Shown one piece after another: positions 1 through 5,995 of a DNA stretch of 7,960 bases; the stretch's first letter is position 1, and each line of letters starts with the position of its first letter. Source of the stretch: Gammaproteobacteria bacterium. Its GTDB lineage: Bacteria; Pseudomonadota; Gammaproteobacteria; Pseudomonadales; Azotimanducaceae. The stretch is from positions 1-7,960 of the forward strand of contig JAPPHP010000046.1 in assembly GCA_028821035.1 (NCBI GenBank), in the 5' to 3' direction. A program made the translations under genes and the position numbers. The notes beneath the pieces were generated by a model, which was given only the letters and a program-made list of their open reading frames with translations, made no database searches and was not told where the DNA came from.

Positions 1-1356
1 ATTGCCGTGGCGGCCGAGACCCGCAAACCCAACATCCTGCTGATCGTGGCCGACGACCTCGGCTACGCGGATGTCGGCTTCCACGGCGCCGAGGACATCC
101 CGACGCCGCATCTCGACGCGCTCGCCGCCCGCGGCGTGCGGTTCTCGAACGGCTACGTGTCCAGCACGTGGTGCAGCCCGACCCGAGCGGGGCTGCTGAC
201 GGGTCGGTACCAGCAGCGTTTCGGCGTGCGTGGTCACGAGGGGACGCCCGACGAAGCGCTCTCCCTCGAGGAGACGACGATGGCGGATCGCCTGCGGGCC
301 GCGGGCTACGTGACGGGCGTGATCGGCAAGTGGCACCTGGGCACCGGACCCGAGTTCCATCCCGTGGCGCGCGGGTTCGACGAGTTCTTCGGGTTCCTGC
401 GGGGGGCGCACAACTTCTGGCCTGACGTGCCGTTCATTCTCTTTCCGGATCGGACGGGGCGGGGTCCGCTGATCCCGGATATCAGGCAGCGCGACATGGG
501 GGGCCGGCAGATTCTCCGCGGTACCGAGCCCGTCGCGGAGGAGGCGTACCTCACGGACGCGTTCGGGCGCGAGGCGGTGTCGTTCATCGAACGCCACGAG
601 TCGGACCCGTTCTTCCTCTACCTCTCCTTCAATGCCGTGCACACGCCGATGCAGGCGACGGTGGATCGGCTCGCGACGTTCGCCACGACCGCCCACCCCG
701 TGCGGCGCGTCTACAACGCGATGACGCTCGCGATGGACGAGGCGATCGGCACCGTCTTCGATCAACTGCGACGCTCCGGGATCGAGGAGGACACGCTCGT
801 CTTCTTCATCAGCGACAACGGCGGGCCGACCGTCCGGCGCTTCGCGTACAACGCGTCGGACAACAGCCCGCTTCGAGGGTCCAAGGGCTCGACGCTCGAA
901 GGAGGTATCCGGGTGCCGTTCGTCGTGTCCTGGCCGGCCGGCCTGCCGTCCGGGACGCGGTATGACGAACCGGCGATCCAGCTCGACTTCCTGCCCACGG
1001 CGCTCGCGGCCGCGGGGGTTCCGGTCGCCCCTGAGTGGCGGCTCGACGGCGTCAACCTCCTGCCGTACCTGCGGGGAGAGACGTCGGGGCGGCCGCACGA
1101 TCTGCTGTTCTGGCGCTCGATCCGGCAGATGGCGGTCCGTAGTGGCGACTGGAAGCTCGTCACTTACCAGGCGCGGTTCGACACGGGCGACATTGGGCTC
1201 GACGATCCGCTCGACCAGGTGACGCCACACCGGCTGTACAACCTGGCCCGGGACGTCGGCGAGACCGAGGACCTGTCGCGCCAGGAGCCCGAGCGCGTCG
1301 CCGAACTCCTGTCGCACTGGAACGACTGGAACGCGCGGATGCGCCCCCTCCCGTAA
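1..1356 (+). CDS. Type I (formylglycine) sulfatase, N-terminus missing
   Basis: Arylsulfatase-family enzyme that hydrolyses sulfate esters; the substrate cannot be told from sequence. The frame is open to the first base of the window. The GTG at 7 is probably not the start: the residues around it (IAVAAETRKPN) look like the end of a signal peptide, and the downstream paralog has its signal sequence at the matching place. Numbering from that GTG: metal-binding D16-D17 in the NILLIVADD strand; C56-S-P-T-R60 (codon at 172), the Cys being the formylglycine precursor within the PROSITE-like CxPxRxxLLTG signature; GYVTGVIGKWH with K108 and H110 (second signature); D270-N271 in SDNGG, metal ligands; K293 in RGSKG. 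All expected catalytic residues are present, so it should be active once matured by a formylglycine-generating enzyme encoded elsewhere. The likely location is periplasmic or extracellular. The stop is TAA at 1354, 43 bases before the paralog. Confidence 0.93.
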   Translation: MAVAAETRKPNILLIVADDLGYADVGFHGAEDIPTPHLDALAARGVRFSNGYVSSTWCSPTRAGLLTGRYQQRFGVRGHEGTPDEALSLEETTMADRLRAAGYVTGVIGKWHLGTGPEFHPVARGFDEFFGFLRGAHNFWPDVPFILFPDRTGRGPLIPDIRQRDMGGRQILRGTEPVAEEAYLTDAFGREAVSFIERHESDPFFLYLSFNAVHTPMQATVDRLATFATTAHPVRRVYNAMTLAMDEAIGTVFDQLRRSGIEEDTLVFFISDNGGPTVRRFAYNASDNSPLRGSKGSTLEGGIRVPFVVSWPAGLPSGTRYDEPAIQLDFLPTALAAAGVPVAPEWRLDGVNLLPYLRGETSGRPHDLLFWRSIRQMAVRSGDWKLVTYQARFDTGDIGLDDPLDQVTPHRLYNLARDVGETEDLSRQEPERVAELLSHWNDWNARMRPLP

Positions 1357-1386
1357 GCGCACGTCCAATCCGCTGCCGCCCCCACC

Positions 1387-1392
1387 GAGGAG
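1387..1392 (+). promoter_or_regulatory. Ribosome binding site of the second sulfatase
   Basis: GAGGAG lies seven bases before the GTG at 1400. It is a good Shine-Dalgarno match and supports that GTG as the start. No convincing promoter is visible in the 43-base gap, so the gene probably shares the transcript of the upstream sulfatase. Confidence 0.7.
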
Positions 1393-1399
1393 CAAGACC

Positions 1400-2896
1400 G
1401 TGTCCGTACTCACTGCCCGGTTCCGCGCGACGGGGCCCCGGCAGGCGGTCTTCGCGCTGTGCTGCGCGGCGGCGGCCGCCGCGGCGGCGGACCGCAAGCC
1501 CAACATCCTGCTCATCGTGGCCGACGATCTCGGCTACGGGGACCTCGGATTCCAGGGCGGGTCGGACATCCCGACGCCGAGTCTCGACGCCCTCGCGTCC
1601 CGCGGAGTACGGTTCTCGAACGGGTACGTGTCCGGCACGTGGTGCGCCCCGACGCGCGCGGGGCTGCTCACCGGCAGATACCAGCAGCGTTTCGGCGCGC
1701 ACGGTCACGAGGGCGTTTCCGACGATGCCCTCTCGCTCGAGGAAACCACCCTCGCGGACCACCTCAAGGCCGCGGGCTACGTGACCGGCGTCGTGGGCAA
1801 GTGGCACCTCGGCATTCCCCCGGAGTACCACCCGATGGAGCGCGGGTTCGACGAGTTCTTCGGCTTCGTGCGCGGCGGGCACAGCTTCTGGCCGGGCGTT
1901 CCCATCATCATCTTCCCGGATCGACAGGGCCACGGCCTGGATGTCATGACCGTCCCGGAGGGGCGCGCCACGCTCGACGGGCAGATCGTGCGCGGCAGGG
2001 AGTCGGTGGCCGAGCCGGCCTACCTGACGGACGCGTTCGGGCGGGAAGCGGTCTCCTTCATCGAGCGCCATGCGCCGGAGCCGTTCTTCCTCTTCCTCTC
2101 CTTCAACGCCCCGCATACGCCGATGCAGGCCTCGCTGGGCCGGCTCGGCCGGTTCATGAACACCTCCCACCCGGTGCGGCGGGTCTACAACGCCATGACC
2201 CTCGCGATGGATGAAGCGATCGGCGCCGTCTTCGAGCAACTGCGTCGCTCGGGGGTCGAGGAGGACACGCTCGTCTTCTTCATCAGCGACAACGGCGGGC
2301 CCACGGTCCACAAGTACGCGTACAACGCCTCGGACAACTCGCCGCTCCGAGGCTCGAAGGGCACGACGCTGGAGGGAGGCATCCGCGTCCCGTTCGTCGT
2401 GTCCTGGCCGCGCGGGCTGCCGTCCGGCGCGCGGTTCGACGAGCCGGCTATCCAGCTCGACATCCTGCCGACGGCGCTGGCGGCGGCGGGTATCCCGATC
2501 GATCCGGAGTGGCAACTGGACGGCGTCAATCTGCTCCCCTACCTCAAGGGAGAGGCGTCGGGGCCCCCGCACGAGGCCCTCTTCTGGCGGTCGTGGGGCC
2601 AGATGGCGGTCCGTAGCGGCGACTGGAAGCTCGTGAGTTACGTGGCGAAGATGGACGAGGGCGAGCTGCTGCTGCCGGAGCCGCGGGACGAGATGACGCC
2701 GCACCGTTTGTATGACCTCAGCCGCGATGTCGGCGAGACCGAAGATCTCTCGGAACGCGAGCCGGAGCGGGTGGCGGAGCTCCTGGCGTCGTGGGACGCG
2801 TGGAATGCCGCGATGCGTCCGGCGCTCCCCGTGTTGGGTCCTGGACGAAGTGCCGAGGATGTGTCCCGTGCAACGGCCCGGCAACAGGAACCCTAG
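1400..2896 (+). CDS. Secreted type I (formylglycine) sulfatase, tandem paralog
   Basis: A complete 498-residue sulfatase. The GTG start is chosen because GAGGAG precedes it and because it gives a full signal peptide: arginines at 7, 9 and 14, then a hydrophobic alanine-rich core at about 16-30 and mature sequence from about D31. There is no lipobox at C21/C22, so export by signal peptidase I is likely. Active-site residues are D42-D43, C82-A-P-T-R86 (formylglycine site), K134 and H136 in GKWHLG, D297-N298 in SDNGG, and K320 in RGSKG. It is a close paralog of the preceding gene: 62 of 73 residues agree by hand count from KPNILL through GHEG. They differ most in a variable stretch around residues 165-190, a likely substrate-facing region, where this copy is one residue longer. 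The C-terminus runs about 22 residues past the end of the paralog, with low-complexity polar sequence. The two enzymes probably act on the same or related sulfated glycans; substrate unknown. Confidence 0.94.
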   Translation: MSVLTARFRATGPRQAVFALCCAAAAAAAADRKPNILLIVADDLGYGDLGFQGGSDIPTPSLDALASRGVRFSNGYVSGTWCAPTRAGLLTGRYQQRFGAHGHEGVSDDALSLEETTLADHLKAAGYVTGVVGKWHLGIPPEYHPMERGFDEFFGFVRGGHSFWPGVPIIIFPDRQGHGLDVMTVPEGRATLDGQIVRGRESVAEPAYLTDAFGREAVSFIERHAPEPFFLFLSFNAPHTPMQASLGRLGRFMNTSHPVRRVYNAMTLAMDEAIGAVFEQLRRSGVEEDTLVFFISDNGGPTVHKYAYNASDNSPLRGSKGTTLEGGIRVPFVVSWPRGLPSGARFDEPAIQLDILPTALAAAGIPIDPEWQLDGVNLLPYLKGEASGPPHEALFWRSWGQMAVRSGDWKLVSYVAKMDEGELLLPEPRDEMTPHRLYDLSRDVGETEDLSEREPERVAELLASWDAWNAAMRPALPVLGPGRSAEDVSRATARQQEP

Positions 2897-2914
2897 CTTA
2901 GCTGGTTAAGCTGG
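2893..2914. terminator. Hairpin between convergent sulfatase and DUF3299 genes
   Basis: AGCTTA (2895-2900) and TAAGCT (2907-2912) form a perfect six-base stem with a six-base loop, extendable outward by one wobble and one C-G pair. It overlaps the TAG stop of the sulfatase and sits in the 40-base gap between convergent stop codons. It has no T-tract, so a role as a bidirectional terminator is only a positional inference. Confidence 0.35.
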
Positions 2915-2936
2915 CAGCCACGGGGCACGGGCGCCT

Positions 2937-3881
2937 TCACGGCTCCACCAGGCGGGCGTCGTGGAGCCGATAGACCACGCCCGTCTCACTCTCCCGCTGC
3001 GGTTCGAACCGCCCCTCGAGCACCACGGCGTCCCAGGACACCTCAATGCCCTCCGGGGCAAACACCTCCACGGTCCCCGCCGGTCCACCGGGTACGTGGA
3101 AGAAACAGCTTGGCGGGTTGGACGCGAGTAGAAACCGTCGCTGCTCGAGGTCCGCCTCCAGCGGCATCATGAAGCCCCACACCTTGACTGTCTGGCCGGC
3201 AAGCTCCGCGACCTCCGGCGGAAAGTCGGCGAACAGCGTCATGTCCCGGTACTGGACCCGGGCTCGCATCAGGTCCTCCCAGGGCACGCCGTCCTCCACT
3301 GCCGGAGGCATCGGGAATCCCGCTGCCCGCAGGCTGATGACGTTGACCAGGATCTCGGCGCTCGCTGCGCCGAACTCGATCTGGACACGGTCGCGGCCCA
3401 GGTTCATCTGCCCGCCGATCAGGGCAAACTCGACGACACCGCTTTCGTTGGTGGCAGTCTGCGACGAGACCTCGGCCGGCCCCAGCAACCGGCTCGTACC
3501 TTCAATCGAGAATGTGGGGACGGCGCCCTGGACCGGGCGGCCCGCTCCCGTTTCGAGCTGGACCGCGAGATAGGCGTAATCTCTCTCGAGCAGATCGACG
3601 ACGTAACGCCCCTGTTCGTCCAGGTAGCCCGTCTCCGCCAGTACCTCGATCCGGACATCGGTCGCCTCGGCGGCGCTGACCGGCACGTTCGACGATCCCG
3701 GGGCCGACTCTGACCAGCCTGGCGGCGGCTCGGCCGCGAGCTCTGTCGGGGTCAGGCCGCCGGATGGCGTGGTGGCGCCGTCGTCTGGCGCCTGCGCATG
3801 GGCGAACGCGGCGATGGCGCAGACCGCGACGCTCGCCGCCCATGGGCGCACGGCGGACTCCCGGAAGCACTGCGCCATCAT
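2937..3881 (-). CDS. Exported DUF3299-like protein, third gene of ABC operon
   Basis: A 314-residue protein of unknown biochemical role. The start is the ATG at 3881, because it overlaps the permease stop as ATGA and because a signal peptide follows (R7 and R12, hydrophobic 14-27, likely cleavage after AHA29). The frame is open further upstream, but that stretch is the shadow of the permease gene. After a Pro/Gly/Ser-rich linker (about 31-72), residues 75-184 resemble an Ig-like or invasin-type beta domain. Residues 198-314 resemble the DUF3299 family: the GFMMPLE strand at 236-242, then SCFFHVPGGP at 258-267 with C259 and H262, which correspond to a conserved Cys/His place recalled for the family and could bind metal. 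C259 is the only Cys in the predicted mature protein. DUF3299 proteins often sit beside ABC ATPase and FtsX-type permease genes, as here. A periplasmic partner of the transporter is the likely role. Family assignment is from memory of the motif pattern. Confidence 0.75.
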   Translation of the reverse strand: MMAQCFRESAVRPWAASVAVCAIAAFAHAQAPDDGATTPSGGLTPTELAAEPPPGWSESAPGSSNVPVSAAEATDVRIEVLAETGYLDEQGRYVVDLLERDYAYLAVQLETGAGRPVQGAVPTFSIEGTSRLLGPAEVSSQTATNESGVVEFALIGGQMNLGRDRVQIEFGAASAEILVNVISLRAAGFPMPPAVEDGVPWEDLMRARVQYRDMTLFADFPPEVAELAGQTVKVWGFMMPLEADLEQRRFLLASNPPSCFFHVPGGPAGTVEVFAPEGIEVSWDAVVLEGRFEPQRESETGVVYRLHDARLVEP

Positions 3882-5125
3882 GCCTTCGCCAGCGTTGCGG
3901 CAACGTCCGTGCGGTACGCCTGGACCGCGGGCAGCGCCGCCGCCACGGCGCCCACGGCGAACAGGCCGAGGAGCAGCATCGTCTCGGCCGGTGTCCACGT
4001 CCAGCCGGTCAGGGCGACGCCGCGTGCGCTTTCCAGCCATCCACCGAGCAGTTCCATGGCCCCGTGACCGGCCAGGAATCCGAGCGCCACGCCGAATGCC
4101 GACAACAGCACCCCCTCCAGGATCAGGACCGAAAGCAGTTCCCAGCGGGTGGCGCCGAGGCAGCGAAGCATGGCCAGGTCGAAACGCCGGGCGCGGAGGG
4201 AACCGTAGAGTGCCGCGAACACCGAAAGCGCCGCGGTGACTATCAGCACCCACGAGAACGCCTCCAGCCCGTCGAACCCGATACCCACCAGCTGGAGGAT
4301 CCGCGAGACCTCCACGGCCGGCGAAGCCGCCTGCAGGGACCCGCCCGCGTTCACGTCGCGGGGCAGCGTCATGGCCGCCAACGGCGATCGGTAGCGGATC
4401 AGCATGGCGGTGATCTCGCGATCGGCTTCCGGGTGGTGGTCGGCGTCGTGTTCGTGCTCGCCGTGGTCGGCCTCGTCGTCCGCGTGCGCATCCCGTTGCG
4501 CGGGGAGGTCGTCGTCGTGGAGGGTCCAGACGCTCTCCAGGGACGTCAGGATCAGGCGATCCAGCACCGTTCCGGTGGGTTCGAGCACGCCGACCACCCG
4601 ATAGGGTCGTGAAGCGTGCGTGTGCCCGGCGTCGGCGAGGCCGTGCGCCCCGGCAAATCGCGATTCCACGTCGAGCCCGGTGGACTCCGCCGCTGCCGCC
4701 CCCACGACCGCTTCCATCGGTCGTTCCCAGAATCGCCCGGCGGCGAGGCCGGCCCCGTAGAGCGTGGCGTAGGCACTCGTCGTGCCCACGATGCGCAGTC
4801 CGCGAACGCTGTCCCCCAGCGACAGGGGGATGGCCGTCTCGACTCTTGGATCGTCGGCCCAGCGCTCGGCTTCTCGCTGTGCAATGTTCCCCGGCGGAAC
4901 ATCGGCGTGATAGACGGTCGAGAGCACGAGTTGCGTGGGGCTGCCTTGGGCGCCGAGCACGAGGTCGATGGCCCGGGCATCCCGGGAGAGCGTCTCGGAA
5001 AGCTGCGATCCGGCCAGGAGCAACAGGACGATGCTCGCGGTGCCAAGGCCCATCAGCACCACGTTCACCCCGGAGGTGAGCGGCGACAGCCCGAGGTTGG
5101 CCAGAGCGAGCCGGAGCCAGGTCAT
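3878..5125 (-). CDS. MacB/FtsX-type ABC transporter permease with His/acid-rich insertion
   Basis: A 415-residue membrane subunit. The layout is typical of FtsX/MacB/LolC-type permeases: TM1 at about 19-40, a large extracytoplasmic domain (about 41-285), then three TM segments at about 288-308, 330-354 and 382-402. The post-TM2 stretch RARRFDLAMLRCLGATRWEL (311-330) is the hallmark cytoplasmic coupling helix of this superfamily. Residues 203-236 carry an insertion rich in His, Asp and Glu (H203, DDD 204-206, H214, H221, H224, H226, H230, H231), a probable metal-binding loop; a further HTH lies at 168-170. Its ATG start overlaps the ATPase stop and its TGA stop overlaps the next ATG, both by four bases, implying translational coupling. 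Such permeases usually work as dimers in mechanotransmission or lipoprotein/export systems and do not import solutes classically. The metal link is inferred from the loop. Confidence 0.9.
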   Translation of the reverse strand: MTWLRLALANLGLSPLTSGVNVVLMGLGTASIVLLLLAGSQLSETLSRDARAIDLVLGAQGSPTQLVLSTVYHADVPPGNIAQREAERWADDPRVETAIPLSLGDSVRGLRIVGTTSAYATLYGAGLAAGRFWERPMEAVVGAAAAESTGLDVESRFAGAHGLADAGHTHASRPYRVVGVLEPTGTVLDRLILTSLESVWTLHDDDLPAQRDAHADDEADHGEHEHDADHHPEADREITAMLIRYRSPLAAMTLPRDVNAGGSLQAASPAVEVSRILQLVGIGFDGLEAFSWVLIVTAALSVFAALYGSLRARRFDLAMLRCLGATRWELLSVLILEGVLLSAFGVALGFLAGHGAMELLGGWLESARGVALTGWTWTPAETMLLLGLFAVGAVAAALPAVQAYRTDVAATLAKA

Positions 5126-5769
5126 GCCGGCGTCGTCATCTCGAGTTCGTGTCCCAGGTGTCCCCGTACCCGCTGGTCATGGGTTACGACGAGCAGTGCG
5201 GCGCCCGCGGCCCGGGCCGACTCCCGCAACAGGGCGAGGGCCTGCTCCGCATGACGGTCGTCCAGCGCCGAGGTCGGTTCGTCGGCCATCAGCAGCTCGG
5301 GGCCGTGCACCAGGGCGCGTGCGATGGCGACCCGCTGTGCCTGCCCCTGGCTGAGCATCGACGGCCTGTGGCGTTCGAGGCCGGTCAGGTTGAGCCGGTC
5401 GAACAAGGCCTCGACGCGTGTCGGATCCATCGGGACTCTCGCCAGCCGTTGCGCGAGCAGCACGTTCTCGTGAACGGTCAGGGCCGGCAGGAGGTGCAGA
5501 CGCTGGAACACGAGACCGAGGTGCCGTCCCCGGAAGCGGTCGAGGTCGCCGCCGCGCAGTTGCGAAAGGTCCCGCTCCAATATGCGGATCTCGCCGGAGC
5601 GCGGACGGATCAGTCCCGCCAGCAAGTGCAGGAATGTCGTCTTGCCGCACCCCGACGGGCCGATCACGGCCATGCTCTGCCCGCTTGCCAGTTGGCATCG
5701 GCCGATGTCCACGATCGTGCGCTCGCCGTGGGCGAAGCGGAGTTCGGTCACTTCGATGGCGAATGCCAT
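5122..5769 (-). CDS. ABC transporter ATPase (LolD/MacB-like)
   Basis: A 215-residue nucleotide-binding subunit that powers the neighbouring permease from the cytoplasmic face. All motifs are intact: Walker A GPSGCGKT (37-44), Q-loop Q89 in LVFQRLHLLP, signature LSQGQAQR (139-146, a slightly variant LSGGQ with Gln at the third place), Walker B LLMADE ending at E164, D-loop SALD (167-170) and H-loop H197 in VVTHD. Size and the ADEPTSALD form are usual for the LolD/MacB/FtsE group. The ATG at 5769 is chosen because the family fold begins right there (IEVTELRFAHG). No clear Shine-Dalgarno precedes it. The open frame continues upstream only as an antisense shadow of the divergent ATPase gene. It is first in a three-gene operon read leftwards. 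Confidence 0.93.
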   Translation of the reverse strand: MAFAIEVTELRFAHGERTIVDIGRCQLASGQSMAVIGPSGCGKTTFLHLLAGLIRPRSGEIRILERDLSQLRGGDLDRFRGRHLGLVFQRLHLLPALTVHENVLLAQRLARVPMDPTRVEALFDRLNLTGLERHRPSMLSQGQAQRVAIARALVHGPELLMADEPTSALDDRHAEQALALLRESARAAGAALLVVTHDQRVRGHLGHELEMTTPA

Positions 5770-5814
5770 AGGTCGTTCAGACGGCAACGGTCTCCGCAGA
5801 GGGGGAGAAGAAAG

Positions 5815-5822
5815 GTTATAAC
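5815..5822. promoter_or_regulatory. GTTATAAC palindrome, candidate promoter/operator of ABC operon
   Basis: A perfect eight-base palindrome about 46 bases before the ATG of the ABC ATPase. Read on the - strand it contains TATAAC, a plausible -10 element; the hexamer 17 bases further upstream (TTCGAG) is a poor -35. The half-sites GTTATA and TATAAC resemble those of proteobacterial Zur boxes but lack the usual longer spacing. Weak evidence only. Confidence 0.25.
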
Positions 5823-5858
5823 GTATCCCAGTCTCGCCTCGAACGCATGCGCGGGACG

Positions 5859-5876
5859 TTACATCCGCTCGACCGT
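5859..5876 (-). pseudogene. argS remnant: last five codons and stop (TVERM*)
   Basis: On the - strand this reads ACG GTC GAG CGG ATG TAA, Thr-Val-Glu-Arg-Met-stop. That is exactly the C-terminus of the argS at the right end of the window. It matches the stretch at 7238-7255 at 15 of 18 bases in the same orientation. The three differences (TAA/TAG, GAG/GAA, GTC/GTA) are all synonymous. No further argS similarity continues past the TAA. It abuts the inverted fragment that follows, so it is not part of a working gene. Confidence 0.6.
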
Positions 5877-5909
5877 CTGTCCTTCGACGGCAACACTGCG
5901 CCCTACCTG
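5877..5909 (+). pseudogene. argS remnant: internal LSFDGNTAPYL motif, inverted
   Basis: These 33 bases encode LSFDGNTAPYL on the + strand, the highly conserved arginyl-tRNA synthetase motif also found in the argS of this window (7587-7619, - strand). They match at 31 of 33 bases, and both differences (CTG/CTC Leu, ACT/ACC Thr) are synonymous. Similarity stops abruptly on both sides: the following codons are TCT TCG where argS has CAG TAC. The fragment is inverted relative to argS and to the adjoining TVERM* piece. It is a rearranged remnant and encodes no working enzyme. Confidence 0.75.
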
Positions 5910-5956
5910 TCTTCGGCGAGGGCGGGCAGCTTCTCGAAATCAACAAGTTTATTGCC

Positions 5957-5995
5957 GTTAACAGGACCCTCGATAAAGCTGTTAATTGTGTTAAT
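5957..5995. repeat. AT-rich GTTAA(T/C) repeats with dyad before AAA+ ATPase gene
   Basis: TTAACAG (5958-5964) and CTGTTAA (5979-5985) form a seven-base inverted repeat around a 14-base spacer. GTTAAT also occurs twice in tandem (5981-5986 and 5990-5995) separated by TGT. The patch is far more AT-rich than its surroundings and ends right at the proposed TTG start. It is a likely promoter/operator region; GTTAAT at 5990, preceded by TGT, could serve as an extended -10. If so, transcription would begin near 6002-6005 and the GTG at 6005 could be a leaderless start. Confidence 0.4.

Noticed and set aside
7..9. GTG at position 7 as the start of the first sulfatase
   Set aside because: The frame is open to the window edge and the residues look like a signal-peptide end. 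Starting here would make a non-exported enzyme, unlike its paralog.
1160..2884. Long open frame on the - strand opposite the second sulfatase (574 codons)
   Set aside because: Composition is Arg/Gly/Pro-rich shadow sequence with no domain motifs. The + strand frame carries a complete set of sulfatase active-site residues, so this is a GC-bias artefact.
3882..4253. N-terminal extension of the DUF3299 frame upstream of 3881
   Set aside because: It lies inside the permease gene in another frame and is Arg/Gly-rich. The ATGA overlap and the signal peptide just after 3881 mark the real start.
5877..5909. Possible antisense regulator of argS through the 31/33 match
   Set aside because: A - strand transcript here would be complementary to argS mRNA, but the only promoter candidate of that strand lies downstream of the segment and the match ends exactly at motif codons. 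A rearrangement scar explains it better.
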